From Cognataquiflexum rubidum (GTDB lineage: Bacteria; Bacteroidota; Bacteroidia; Cytophagales; Cyclobacteriaceae): a stretch of 64,000 bases of DNA. The DNA lies in NCBI RefSeq assembly GCF_022538115.1, contig NZ_JAKZAL010000014.1, forward strand, positions 89,339 through 153,338, written 5' to 3'. Below are positions 51,935 through 60,760 of this stretch, one piece after another. The notes beneath the pieces were generated by a model. That model had not been told where the DNA came from, made no database searches, and saw only the letters and a program-made list of their open reading frames with translations. The first letter of the stretch is position 1; the number at the start of each line of letters is the position of its first letter. The position numbers and the translations under genes were made by a program.

Positions 51935-51978
51935 CAGGAGAATAAGCTAAGGTTTTTTTATTTCATTGCTTCAGAAAA

Positions 51979-52758
51979 TTAAAAAAATCCATCTTCTTTC
52001 CATTTTGAAGGATTGTTTTCAATGTATTTGGCAATCCTCTGATAGGCCGCCTCATCCCTTATGATATGGTCATGGTATTTGGATTGCCATGCAAAATCAA
52101 ATCCCATTCTGTTGGCATGTTTGGTTACAGCAGATTTATAAGATCTTAATATGGATGGGAGAGAATCCTTCTTTGGAGAAATTGCAGCCATGTGCTGGGA
52201 GAATTCTGTAATTATAGGAGAATTCTTTTCCTTAGGAATATCCAATGTGGAGTCGTTGCATGCATCAGAGGTGGAGTCGTTGCATGCAACGACTGTACAG
52301 GAATCTCCCTCCTTATCTAGATTTCTGGAATCTCCATCTTTATCCTGATTTATGAAATCCCCATCTCCCTCCCGATAAATAGAATCCCCATCTTCCTGAT
52401 ATCCGGAATCATTATTCCCATTTTCCTCCTTTCCCTGATCCTCCTTTCCAAAATCATTTTTCTCCTCCTTTCTTTTCTCATCCGGCTTATTGATGATCAA
52501 TATTCCATGGATATGATTGGGCATCACCACAAAGGCATCCAATTCCACATACTTATAGTGGTTTTTAATTTCATGCCAAAATACATCTGCAAGAACGCCT
52601 GCACCGGAAAGAATCATTTTCCCATTGCTCACTTTTCCAAAATAATGGTGCCTGTTCAAAGTGCAGATGGTGACAAAATAGGCTGCATTCCATGTGTAAT
52701 CCCACCACTTTGCCCGGAAAGATTCAGTTCTGTATTTGTTTTTATATTTCTCGCCCAT
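51979..52758 (-). CDS. Y1 HUH transposase of REP-associated (RAYT) type with a low-complexity insert
   Basis: A 259-aa transposase-like protein. FRAKWWDYTWNAAYFVTICT and FVVMPNHIHGILII carry the HUH pair, and SLPSILRSYKSAVTKHAN, FAWQSKYHDHIIR plus RIAKYIENNP complete the RAYT layout, with the catalytic tyrosine probably in the YQRIAKYI helix. Between residues about 93 and 190 lies an acidic, repetitive stretch (GDS/DKDGD units and two CNDST units) absent from ordinary RAYTs. It is coded by tandem repeats that include a perfect 18-bp palindrome. Reading frame is intact. Confidence 0.85.
   Translation of the reverse strand: MGEKYKNKYRTESFRAKWWDYTWNAAYFVTICTLNRHHYFGKVSNGKMILSGAGVLADVFWHEIKNHYKYVELDAFVVMPNHIHGILIINKPDEKRKEEKNDFGKEDQGKEENGNNDSGYQEDGDSIYREGDGDFINQDKDGDSRNLDKEGDSCTVVACNDSTSDACNDSTLDIPKEKNSPIITEFSQHMAAISPKKDSLPSILRSYKSAVTKHANRMGFDFAWQSKYHDHIIRDEAAYQRIAKYIENNPSKWKEDGFF
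52247..52293. repeat. Palindromic repeat unit inside the RAYT coding sequence
   Basis: GTGGAGTCGTTGCATGCA occurs twice, 24 bp apart (52247 and 52271). The second copy completes the perfect palindrome GTCGTTGCATGCAACGAC at 52276-52293. TTGCATGCAA palindromes of this kind are common dispersed repeats, which suggests that the transposase has received its own target repeat. Confidence 0.8.
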
Positions 52759-52801
52759 AAAACCTCAATTCAACATTGGTGGTTTTCACTTTAAATGACC
52801 T

Positions 52802-53050
52802 TTAATTTTTTAGCCCCATTTTATTTTGATTGGATATCACAATTTGTGATCTCCAATTCAGGAATTCATCCTTCTCCAATTGGAAGCAAAATTGAATTGG
52901 GAACCTTTCCTTGTTTCTTTTGACAGCCTGATTAAGAATTCTTGTTTCCGCACCATACATCTCAGCGAGATCTCGGTCAAGCATTACTTGCTGACCACGA
53001 ATAGTCCAGATTCGGCTTTCTATAACTCCAGGGTATATCGTGTCTTCCAT
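52802..53050 (-). pseudogene. Truncated ORF6N-domain protein
   Basis: An 82-aa protein covering only the ORF6N DNA-binding domain (IWTIRGQQVMLDRDLAEMYG, then RNKERFPIQFCFQLEKDEF and SQIVISNQNKMGLKN). Normal members continue with a KxPYAFTEQGVAML segment to about 170-200 aa; here the frame stops at that junction. The RAYT gene lies directly downstream, so loss of the 3' part may be linked to its insertion. Could still make a short product. Confidence 0.7.
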
Positions 53051-53305
53051 TTTAAATTCTTTTTAAATAATTTTTTCCATCCTGATGCTCTATAAAAATA
53101 CCCTATCCCCATTCCATCCCCAAATCAACAGCCGATCTTAAACGTTTAAATTCAGTGGCTTTCCAAATCACATTCTAATCAAATGTTAAATACTTTACTG
53201 TGGGACTACCCATTTCCTATTTTTTGTTAATCCACCGAGTTAAGACCTGTTAAAATCAGGATTGCCTCCTCCAAAACCCGCAAATTGTCCCAAAACCAAA
53301 AGGAC

Positions 53306-53950
53306 ATGCAGGTAACCCTACTTTTAATAATGCTCTTTATCCTCCTAGATCCGGAAGAAAAAACCCTGTGGAAAGCCCAGATATTGGATGCCGAATCCGG
53401 AAAACCGCTCTCCTCCGTCCATGTCAGAAGCCCAAGGGCCCAGACAATTTCTGATCGCAACGGCTACTTTGAAATTGGAGTGGAAGAATTGGCTAAGGTG
53501 ACCATCTCCCATGTCGGGTACGAAACACTCGTATTTTACGATACGCCGGATGCCTTGCCCAAAACCATTTTTCTCAAACCCCTCGTCATCCAATTGGATC
53601 AAATCGAAGTGCGGCCATATCCAAGTGAAGGGGAGTTCAAGAAGGAAGTATTGGACAATCCCTACGTCCCGCCCCTCATGGAGCAAAACCTGACCGCCAA
53701 CCTCACCTACATGAAGTCCATCTACAAGTTGGCTTATGCCTATGACATGACGAGCTATAACGTATTTTTGGAAAGGGCGAGACCAAACGGGGGAGTGACC
53801 ATCTTGACGAGTTCGGGGGGTGGATTGATTCAGGCATTCAAAGCACTGAGAAGACCCTCCAACCCCTCTTTTCCAAGTACTGTCAAATCTTCCCTCCGTC
53901 TCAATTCCGATCTTATCAAAAAGCTCAGCTTGGTTGATACTTTAAAATGA
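53306..53950 (+). CDS. Exported carboxypeptidase-regulatory-like domain protein
   Basis: A 214-aa protein with an N-terminal hydrophobic signal or anchor (residues 1-15) and a CarboxypepD_reg-like beta-sandwich at about 25-105 (AQILDAESGKPLSSVHV, then SDRNGYFEI and VTISHVGYETLVF). The rest lists short helices ending with a proline-rich segment. Such proteins are usually periplasmic or surface-attached. ATG 53306 is chosen over TTG 53285. Confidence 0.75.
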   Translation: MQVTLLLIMLFILLDPEEKTLWKAQILDAESGKPLSSVHVRSPRAQTISDRNGYFEIGVEELAKVTISHVGYETLVFYDTPDALPKTIFLKPLVIQLDQIEVRPYPSEGEFKKEVLDNPYVPPLMEQNLTANLTYMKSIYKLAYAYDMTSYNVFLERARPNGGVTILTSSGGGLIQAFKALRRPSNPSFPSTVKSSLRLNSDLIKKLSLVDTLK

Positions 53951-54037
53951 CAAATGGCAGCTTTTGTCATGGTAGATACATTTTAAAAAGTTGTTGAAGC
54001 GGACATTATTAAAACCGGCAAACCGCATAAAAATTCA

Positions 54038-55111
54038 TCAATGTATTTTTTCAATAAATTTAGAATCCACCCAACCTTCTTTGCCTTCCGGAAGACGAAT
54101 TTTACTGAATTCACCTGAGGTTTCGAGTACCTTAACCATCGCGCCTTGATTTAAAGTCCGAAGGATGGTGTTTGGTGAGTTTACAGGGGCGGAGCGAAGA
54201 CGGACACCATCTGTGGATATTTGCATGAAAATTTCCCTTACTTTATCCGAAAGCGATGTATTCAGCAACGCCTGTTTGAATTTTTCTCTCCCAAGGTCCC
54301 GATCAGAAGAGTAAATCATAATTTTCATACTTGCCTCCGAAATACGGTCCGGATTGAGGATGACTGCCGTAATCGGGGTTGGATTGCTTCCGGGAATTCG
54401 GATACTATGCTCTCCATTTACAGTTGAAAGTGGAAGAGTCGTACCATTTGAGAGCTGAAGGGACAACTTTGAATTTTCCTCAGGATTGCTATTTCCTTGC
54501 TTATAAAAATAATACTTGAAGGAATCTCCCCATCGCAGTTTCATCAGTTCAAATCCATTGTCATAGCTTGTAATGGGGATTTCCGGTTCACCATTCAAAT
54601 GCATGATGGTATTGTCTGTATTTCCCTCTACCCTCACAGCAAAAGGAAACATGACTTCTAATTCTGATAAGGATGAACTTACTATAACATCCCTTGTTTG
54701 ACTTCCATCATCCACAATTACTTTTTCAAGGTCTTTCGCCTTACCATCTATCATGGTTCGGGTACTGTCACCGTCTTCTTTCACAAATTCCTTAATCTCC
54801 TCTACTTTGATAGGGGGATTTTCACTTTTCCACCACAACATTGTCAGGATAAATAACGCTACTCCACCGGTAGCCTTTACTGCCAATTTCCCCAATTTGC
54901 TTTCCAAAAATGGAGACTCGATGCCCAAATTGATAGATCCTGAAAGAAGAACTCCAAAGACACCTACCAACAGGGAAGAAATAATGGCTACCAATTGATG
55001 CTTGTATCCGGATAGATTTTCGGGCCCTGCCAAAATCAGATAGAGAAAAAAGGCCAACAATAAGCTCCCATATACCAGGCTCACAATAAAATGTCTTGAA
55101 TCTGTTTTCAT
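54038..55111 (-). CDS. Membrane protein with C-terminal bacterial SH3 domain
   Basis: A 357-aa protein with three N-terminal membrane helices (near residues 9-28, 37-60 and 80-96), a central region of unknown fold, and a C-terminal SH3b domain (about 292-355): VRLRSAPVNSPNTILRTLNQGAMVKVLE, then GKEGWVDSKFIEKIH. SH3b domains bind peptidoglycan or peptides. Convergent with the preceding gene and isolated otherwise. Role unknown. Confidence 0.75.
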   Translation of the reverse strand: MKTDSRHFIVSLVYGSLLLAFFLYLILAGPENLSGYKHQLVAIISSLLVGVFGVLLSGSINLGIESPFLESKLGKLAVKATGGVALFILTMLWWKSENPPIKVEEIKEFVKEDGDSTRTMIDGKAKDLEKVIVDDGSQTRDVIVSSSLSELEVMFPFAVRVEGNTDNTIMHLNGEPEIPITSYDNGFELMKLRWGDSFKYYFYKQGNSNPEENSKLSLQLSNGTTLPLSTVNGEHSIRIPGSNPTPITAVILNPDRISEASMKIMIYSSDRDLGREKFKQALLNTSLSDKVREIFMQISTDGVRLRSAPVNSPNTILRTLNQGAMVKVLETSGEFSKIRLPEGKEGWVDSKFIEKIH

Positions 55112-55537
55112 ATTGATTTTTTTAGAGTTTAATCAAAAAGCTGTGAAAATATAAAAATTTGCAAGGGTAAAATAAAAAAACACCCAACATAAATTGCCAA
55201 CACCCTGGACGAGCGATCCGCTACCCAATGGAATTGACGACTGCTATTTCCAAACAAACTCCCAAGTTTTCGCCATTGAAATCTAAAAACCATTTGCTTT
55301 TTTGAATCCGAATAGATACCTGTGATTTAAATTTTGACCAATAAAATCTCACTTCATCAATTTTTTCGAAAGCGGCTTTTGGGACTTACTATTCGTTTTG
55401 TACTTCAAGTCCCTATTTCAAGCAATTATACAAGTCTTATTTTTATTGTGTAAGGATAGGGGGTTTGTTTTGGGTCACCTTTGTATCAGGTTAGGGAACT
55501 CCTGACTCTATGATTACCCAAAACAAAATAAAAACTT
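55112..55537. other. Gap of 426 bp with promoter region of the porin-like gene
   Basis: No gene is seen. GGGACTT at about 55380 and AAGTCCC near 55411 could form a hairpin, and TTTGTTTTGGG followed by CACCTTTG at about 55466-55482 resembles a -33/-7 pair upstream of the rightward outer-membrane gene. Confidence 0.4.
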
Positions 55538-56110
55538 ATGAAATCTTATCTTATTGGATTCATGATGGCCTTCATCCTGACAGGAACTGCAACGGCCCAA
55601 CACGTCAATATCGGTGTCAAAGGTGGACTGAATATCTACAGCCTCTCGGACGGAAGTCAATACAGCTCCAAGTTAGGCCTCAACCTCGGTCTTCTCGGCC
55701 ACGTCCACCTTACTGACCAACTTGCCCTGCAACCCGAAATCTATTATTCCGGACAGGGTGCCAAAATCGAAAATATCAATACCAACCTCAACCTAGATTA
55801 CATCAATGTCCCGGTATTGTTGCAATACATGTTTGACAACGGATTCAGGATACAGGCCGGCCCACAACTCGGGTTTTTGGTGGCTGCCAAAACAAAATCA
55901 GGCGACACCACCATCAACGTCAAGGATGACTATGAAAGCCTCGATGTAGGATTGGGAATCGGCGCAAGTTATGTCAATCCCGCCACCGGATTTGGCGTAG
56001 ATGCCCGATACAACCACGGCCTAACCAACGTCCGAACCTCAGGCAACTCAGATTCCAAAAACAGAGGCTTCCAATTGGGTGTCTTCTACCTCTTCAACCA
56101 CAGAAATTAA
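55538..56110 (+). CDS. Outer-membrane beta-barrel protein (PorT/OmpW-like)
   Basis: A 190-aa protein with a signal peptide ending TATAQ near residue 20, then alternating amphipathic strands (VNIGVKGGLNIYSLSD, LGLNLGLLGHVHLTDQ, LALQPEIYYSGQGAKI, FRIQAGPQLGFLVAAKT) and a terminal GVFYLFNHRN. This is the standard small porin-family barrel of Bacteroidota. Role unknown. A strong terminator follows. Confidence 0.85.
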   Translation: MKSYLIGFMMAFILTGTATAQHVNIGVKGGLNIYSLSDGSQYSSKLGLNLGLLGHVHLTDQLALQPEIYYSGQGAKIENINTNLNLDYINVPVLLQYMFDNGFRIQAGPQLGFLVAAKTKSGDTTINVKDDYESLDVGLGIGASYVNPATGFGVDARYNHGLTNVRTSGNSDSKNRGFQLGVFYLFNHRN

Positions 56111-56130
56111 TCTATTTTGCAAGAATACCC

Positions 56131-56157
56131 GGGACAGCGAAAGCTGTCCCTTTTTTT
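56131..56157 (+). terminator. Rho-independent terminator
   Basis: GGGACAGC, loop GAAA, GCTGTCCC, then T7. A textbook terminator 21 bp after the stop of the porin-like gene. Confidence 0.93.
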
Positions 56158-56183
56158 GTGTTTAAGATTTTCGAACTGAATAG

Positions 56184-56312
56184 CACTCCGAATTGAATGA
56201 ACTATCAGGGCTCGAAAAAGTAAAAAGAAGCGATCCCTTTAAAACAGTCAAAAAACACTCCCAAACCCTCGGCATCCCCATCCGAGATTTGTCGGCCAAC
56301 AGGATCCTGTAA
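56184..56312 (+). pseudogene. Possible gene-end remnant
   Basis: A 42-codon open stretch reads like real protein (LEKVKRSDPFKTVKKHSQTL, then GIPIRDLSANRIL and TAA) but has no ATG and begins right after a TAG. I do not recognise the family. It may be the leftover 3' end of a deleted gene. Confidence 0.3.
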
Positions 56313-56469
56313 TCTCAGGTAAACCACTGAAAACTGACTACTCCTTCCCAACTTCCCAAATATCAGATCTCAGTCCGGTTGGTTTTTAAATTAGTCGAAT
56401 ATTTAATCGGATAATCTCCTATATATTTTTCATTTGCCTTAATTTCAAGTAAACCTAAATTGTTTGCTT

Positions 56470-56904
56470 ATGCCATTTATCAAAATTTACATTCATTTCG
56501 TTTGGACTACTAAAAACTTTTCGCCGCTGCTAAATGGAAAAACCTTAAGAGAAAAAGTTAAATCCCATATTCTTGAAAATTGTATAAACAAAGGAATACA
56601 CGTAGATCAACTCGCGGTCCAAAAGGAGCATTGCCATTGTTTGATTTCTTTGGGCAAAGAACAAACAACCAGTAAATTGATGCAGTTGATCAAAGGAGAA
56701 TCGGCCTTTTGGATCAATAAAGAAAATTTGATTCCGACTCGGTTTGAATGGCAGGATGAGTATTTCGGGGTATCTGTTTCTGAAAGCCATCTTCCAAAAG
56801 TGAGGGCGTATATCCAAAATCAGGATGAGCACCATGGGAAGAAAACTTTTGGGGAAGAATATGAAAATTTCATTTTGAAATGTGGCTTCTCAAAAATGAA
56901 ATAA
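56470..56904 (+). CDS. IS200/IS605-like Y1 transposase (TnpA/RAYT-type)
   Basis: A 144-aa single-strand transposase. The HUH pair is HCH in KEHCHCLISL, the catalytic tyrosine is in VRAYIQNQ, and the N-terminus KIYIHFVWTTKN is typical. It is full length. No TnpB partner follows; instead an array of palindromic repeats begins right after the gene, so it may work as a REP-associated transposase. ATG 56470 is used (TTG 56464 is the alternative). Confidence 0.88.
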   Translation: MPFIKIYIHFVWTTKNFSPLLNGKTLREKVKSHILENCINKGIHVDQLAVQKEHCHCLISLGKEQTTSKLMQLIKGESAFWINKENLIPTRFEWQDEYFGVSVSESHLPKVRAYIQNQDEHHGKKTFGEEYENFILKCGFSKMK

Positions 56905-56920
56905 TAGAAATGTTTGTCTC

Positions 56921-57690
56921 CTACCTCAATTTCCGACCCTGTGGCCATCGATTTCCACTATCTTCAGATAGTGGTTCAGGAAATCCTGACAAGACTTCAT
57001 CCGACTTTAGTCGGTTTGGGTTTTCAAATTCTTTGGCTAAAGCCTTAGAAATTCACGAAATCTGCTCGAACCACCAGCTAAAGCAGGTGGAAATTTTTTA
57101 CCTCCCCAGATAATGGTTTACTGTTTGATTTTTGGGATTATTTGAATATTCAAAGTTCAATGCCTTTTAATTCTCTTTCCCATTATTGACTACTTACCCT
57201 GGTCATTTCCACTATCTTTAGATAGTGGAAAAGCCAATTTAAAAAAGCGCCTATCGACTTTAGTCGGTTTGGGTTTTCAAATTCTTTGGCTAAAGCCTCA
57301 GAAATTCACGAAATCTGCTCCAACCACCAGCTAAAGCAGGTGGAAATTGATAACGACCCGGATATTGGTTTACTGTTTGATTTTTGGGATTATTTGAATA
57401 TTCAAAGTTCAATGCCTTTTATTTCTCTTTCCCATTATTGAGTACTTACCCTGGCCATTTCCACTATCTTTAGATAGTGGTAGTAGGTTTGGGTTTTCAA
57501 ATTCTACCAGCTAAAGCAAGTGCAAACAATTCTAACCCCATGTAGTGGAATGTTGTTTGATTATTCACGGTAGTATGAATGTTTGGTCTGCTATCTCGAT
57601 TTCCGACCCTGTGGCCATCAATTTCCACTATCTTTAGATAGTGGTTCAGCAAATCCTGACAAGCCCTCATCCGACTTTAGTCGGTTTAAA
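56921..57690. repeat. REP-like palindrome array downstream of the transposase
   Basis: No gene is seen. Four hairpins recur in the same order: CCACTATCTTTAGATAGTGG, CCGACTTTAGTCGG, GGCTAAAGCC and CCACCAGCTAAAGCAGGTGG, all with a CTTTAG/CTAAAG centre. The unit occurs nearly complete at about 56950-57100 and 57207-57345, reduced at about 57458-57525, and partial at about 57605-57687. Spacer sequences such as TTTACTGTTTGATTTTTGGG (57118 and 57369) are also repeated, giving a tandem period near 251 bp. Confidence 0.88.
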
Positions 57691-57693
57691 CAA

Positions 57694-58401
57694 CTAATTC
57701 CTATTCACCTTCCCTATTCCTGAAACTTTCTCACTGATGACAGTTGGATTGCCGGTGTAGTTAACCAAGCCTATACCGTCTACCTTCAGCGTCAACTCAC
57801 CTTCGCAATGAACGGAGACGGCACCGATCCCTGAACTCGTCAGATTCACATTTTGGACAGTCAAATCAGATGCATCAATACTCCCCACGCCATCATTGAC
57901 AAGCCTCATTTCATGGGAAGTTCCTTTGAGAGACATATTCCCCACGAAGCTCAGCCTAGCATCCACCGCTTTGGCGTCGAATTCCAAAGAAATATTGCCT
58001 ACACCATTTCCTGCGATCAGCAATTCACCCAAATCCAGTTTTTCGGTACTCCTGATATTTCCCGCTCCTTCAAATCTGATCTCACTCAAGTCTGCAAGAT
58101 CCAAGTCAATCTTAAGTTCATCCCTCATAAAAAATGCACCTGATTCTTCCTCATCCAACGTCAATTCCAAAAGGTCTCCCGACTGAACGATTTTTAGTTT
58201 CTTGACCAGATCCTCCTTCCCGGAGATGACCATGGATTCATTGCCTCCCTGTGAAATGTTCACATTGAATATGCCCTTGAGCTTTAGCCTAGTCACTCCG
58301 GCTATGGATTTGTCTTCACTGTAACTGTTGTTTTTGCTTTCGCAGGAGACCAAAAACATCCCCGCAAGCATAGAGAAAATCAGAATTGCTGTGGCTTTCA
58401 T
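57694..58401 (-). CDS. Head-GIN-domain (DUF2807) lipoprotein
   Basis: A 235-aa lipoprotein; lipobox VSC with Cys near residue 20. The mature part is the DUF2807 'GIN' fold of repeated right-handed-helix-like strands rich in G-I/V-N turns: GIFNVNISQGG, then DLADLSEIRFEGAGNI, LGELLIAGNGVGNISLEFD and VDGIGLVNYTGNPTVI. It is probably on the outer membrane or in the periplasm, a putative adhesin or auto-transported surface protein. ATG start. Confidence 0.87.
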   Translation of the reverse strand: MKATAILIFSMLAGMFLVSCESKNNSYSEDKSIAGVTRLKLKGIFNVNISQGGNESMVISGKEDLVKKLKIVQSGDLLELTLDEEESGAFFMRDELKIDLDLADLSEIRFEGAGNIRSTEKLDLGELLIAGNGVGNISLEFDAKAVDARLSFVGNMSLKGTSHEMRLVNDGVGSIDASDLTVQNVNLTSSGIGAVSVHCEGELTLKVDGIGLVNYTGNPTVISEKVSGIGKVNRN

Positions 58402-58866
58402 AAAACTGTAAATTTTGAAATGTAAAACGATGGATTGAAATTAAGGAATATTTTCAAAAATCATGGGAATAAAGGATTGTAATTGAAGGGGATCAAATCT
58501 GATCGGACCCGGTGAAAAGCTTGGCCTTTTTCTTAAATTTAAAAAAAGTATCCCTCTTGTTCCGCTGAAACGGTGGCTAGATTATCACCCATCATGCAAC
58601 TGTATCACCATGGAAAACTTGTTTTTGAAAACAGCGTACAGTAAAATCAATTAGGCAAAAAAAAATGGTTTTCAATTATGTGTATCCACTTTCTTTCACG
58701 TAGCCAAACAAAAATTGGTTATAGGATCGATTATAGGCTCAGTGGACTGTGGTCTGTCGTCCGTGGACGAGTATCCGCATTCGAGATAGTCTCTTATAGC
58801 CCAACGTGCAACATTGCGGATACTCATATTTTTAATTAAGTAGTAAGACATAAAAGATATACCCCC
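58402..58866. other. Gap of 465 bp with a small inverted repeat
   Basis: No gene recognised. GAGTATCCGCA (58769-58779) and TGCGGATACTC (58815-58825) form a perfect 11-bp inverted repeat around 35 nt. Just before it lies a run of GTGGACT/GTCCGTGGAC-like short repeats (58743-58768). It could be a terminator, a remnant repeat or an insertion scar. Confidence 0.45.
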
Positions 58867-60759
58867 ATGAAAATCTTTATTCCTATTCTCCTTTTGTATA
58901 CGCTGATCTTCTTTTCCTGCAATTCTGAAAGCCAAAAAGATCTCCCCCCGCCTAACATCCTGTGGATATCCACTGAGGACATTGATCCGGCTTGGGGATG
59001 TTATGGTGATGAATACGCTACTACACCCAATATCGACGGGCTGGCAGCAGATGGTTTTATCTTTACAAGAGCAAGCTCTAACTCCCCTATCTGTGCGCCT
59101 GCCCGCTCTACGCTGATTACCGGCATGTTTGCCACTTCCTTGGGAACGCAACACCTACGTTCCGATGTGCCCCTACCCAATGACCTGAAAATCCTCCCCG
59201 AAATCCTCCGGGAACATGGCTATTATACCTCCAACAACGTCAAAACAGATTATAACTTCAGTGCTGAAGGCCGTTGGGATGATAGCAGCAATCAGGCTCA
59301 TTGGCGAAACAGGAAAGAAGGTCAACCATTTTTCTCCGTGGTCAATTTTATGATCACCCACGAAGGCCCCACCAACAACGACGATCCTGAATCGGTAAAA
59401 AAGGACCTGAAGCTAAGACATGACCCTGCAAAAGCACCTATTCCGCCCTATTTTCCCGATACCCCAAAAATGCGGGAAATCATCGCCCATGCCTATGACC
59501 TGATCAGTATTTTTGACCAAGGAGTAGGGGAACTTGTCCAACAACTCAAGGACGACGGGCTGTATGACAATACCATCATCTTTGTATTTTCCGACCATGG
59601 CTTTGGCCTTCCCCGACACAAGCGCTGGCTGAACAACTCTGGATTACACATTCCCCTCGTCCTTCATGTTCCGGAAAAATACCGACACCTGGTATCCAAT
59701 CTGAAAACCCAACAGGTGGATGACCTGGTGGGTTTTGTGGATTTTGCACCTACTGTCTTGGGCTTGGCAGGCATAGCCCCTTCTTCCTATATGGAAGGCA
59801 ATAATTTCCTTGGCCCCAATGCAGTGAAAAACCAGTACAATTATGGCTTCCGAAGCCGTGCGGACGATTGTCATGAGATGTCGCGCTCGGTTTCTGATGG
59901 GCGGTTCTTATATATCCGGCATTACCTGCCCCAACTTCCCTACATTCAAAATGCCATCATCTTCACCCAAGGCAAACAGGCCATGGAGGAAATCTATCGG
60001 GCAAGAAATGAAAAGACCTTGCCTAACCACATGGAACAATATTTTCATCCCAAAATGACCGTGGAGTTATATGACCTGGAAGAAGATCCCTATGAACTGA
60101 ATAACCTGGCGATGAAACCCGAACATCAGGAACGCATTCGTTCATTCCAAAAAGAACTGGATCAATGGATGGTAAAGCACCGGGATTCGGGCATGCTCAA
60201 TGAATCTGAATATATGCTTCGGGCAAAAGGAAGTTCAGTCTATGAAATCTTAAGGGATGACACCCAATTTGATCCGGAAAAAACTCTTGAGGCAATGAAC
60301 CTGGTAGGGCAAATCGATGGCGCTTCAACCCTAAAACGCATGCAGGATCAGGATCCACTGATCCGATATTGGGGCTTGATTGCTTTGGAAAGTGCCGGGT
60401 TGAATTCCAGCTTGTTACTTCAGGAACTGGAAAACATATTGGATGACCCTTCTCCAATCAATGCTATTCAAAGTGCCAAAATGCTCATCCAATTCAAGGA
60501 AGATCCCAAAGCCTATCAGACATTGGGGAATTACCTTCAGGCGGAAGAGGAAACCACCGTCCTCCATGCAGCTATTGCTTTAAGGCTTCTTGAAGAAAAA
60601 GCCAAACCGCTGATCCCTTTGGTCAAAGATAAAATCTATCCCAAATATGCAGGAGAGGTATGGGGCAGGTACAAATCCTGGAGCTACCCCATGTTTATCG
60701 GCATGGCCTTGGACCAAGCACGGATCAATTGCGGGGAAGAAATTCTGGTGAGAAATTAA
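58867..60759 (+). CDS. Lipoprotein sulfatase with C-terminal HEAT-like helices
   Basis: A 630-aa type I sulfatase. Lipobox FFSC with Cys18. NILWISTEDIDPAWGCYGD carries the metal-binding Asp pair, and SPICAPARSTLITG carries the CxPxR signature with Cys76, to be converted to formylglycine. VFSDHGFGLPRHKRW is the second metal region. Residues about 470-620 form helical HEAT-like repeats. It probably removes sulfate from polysaccharides outside the cytoplasm. vsr starts 2 bp after its stop. Confidence 0.9.
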   Translation: MKIFIPILLLYTLIFFSCNSESQKDLPPPNILWISTEDIDPAWGCYGDEYATTPNIDGLAADGFIFTRASSNSPICAPARSTLITGMFATSLGTQHLRSDVPLPNDLKILPEILREHGYYTSNNVKTDYNFSAEGRWDDSSNQAHWRNRKEGQPFFSVVNFMITHEGPTNNDDPESVKKDLKLRHDPAKAPIPPYFPDTPKMREIIAHAYDLISIFDQGVGELVQQLKDDGLYDNTIIFVFSDHGFGLPRHKRWLNNSGLHIPLVLHVPEKYRHLVSNLKTQQVDDLVGFVDFAPTVLGLAGIAPSSYMEGNNFLGPNAVKNQYNYGFRSRADDCHEMSRSVSDGRFLYIRHYLPQLPYIQNAIIFTQGKQAMEEIYRARNEKTLPNHMEQYFHPKMTVELYDLEEDPYELNNLAMKPEHQERIRSFQKELDQWMVKHRDSGMLNESEYMLRAKGSSVYEILRDDTQFDPEKTLEAMNLVGQIDGASTLKRMQDQDPLIRYWGLIALESAGLNSSLLLQELENILDDPSPINAIQSAKMLIQFKEDPKAYQTLGNYLQAEEETTVLHAAIALRLLEEKAKPLIPLVKDKIYPKYAGEVWGRYKSWSYPMFIGMALDQARINCGEEILVRN

Positions 60760-60760
60760 T

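Noticed and set aside
56921..57690. CRISPR array downstream of the transposase
   Set aside because: Units are long composite palindromes with decaying and deleted copies, spacers are themselves repeated, and no cas gene is present.
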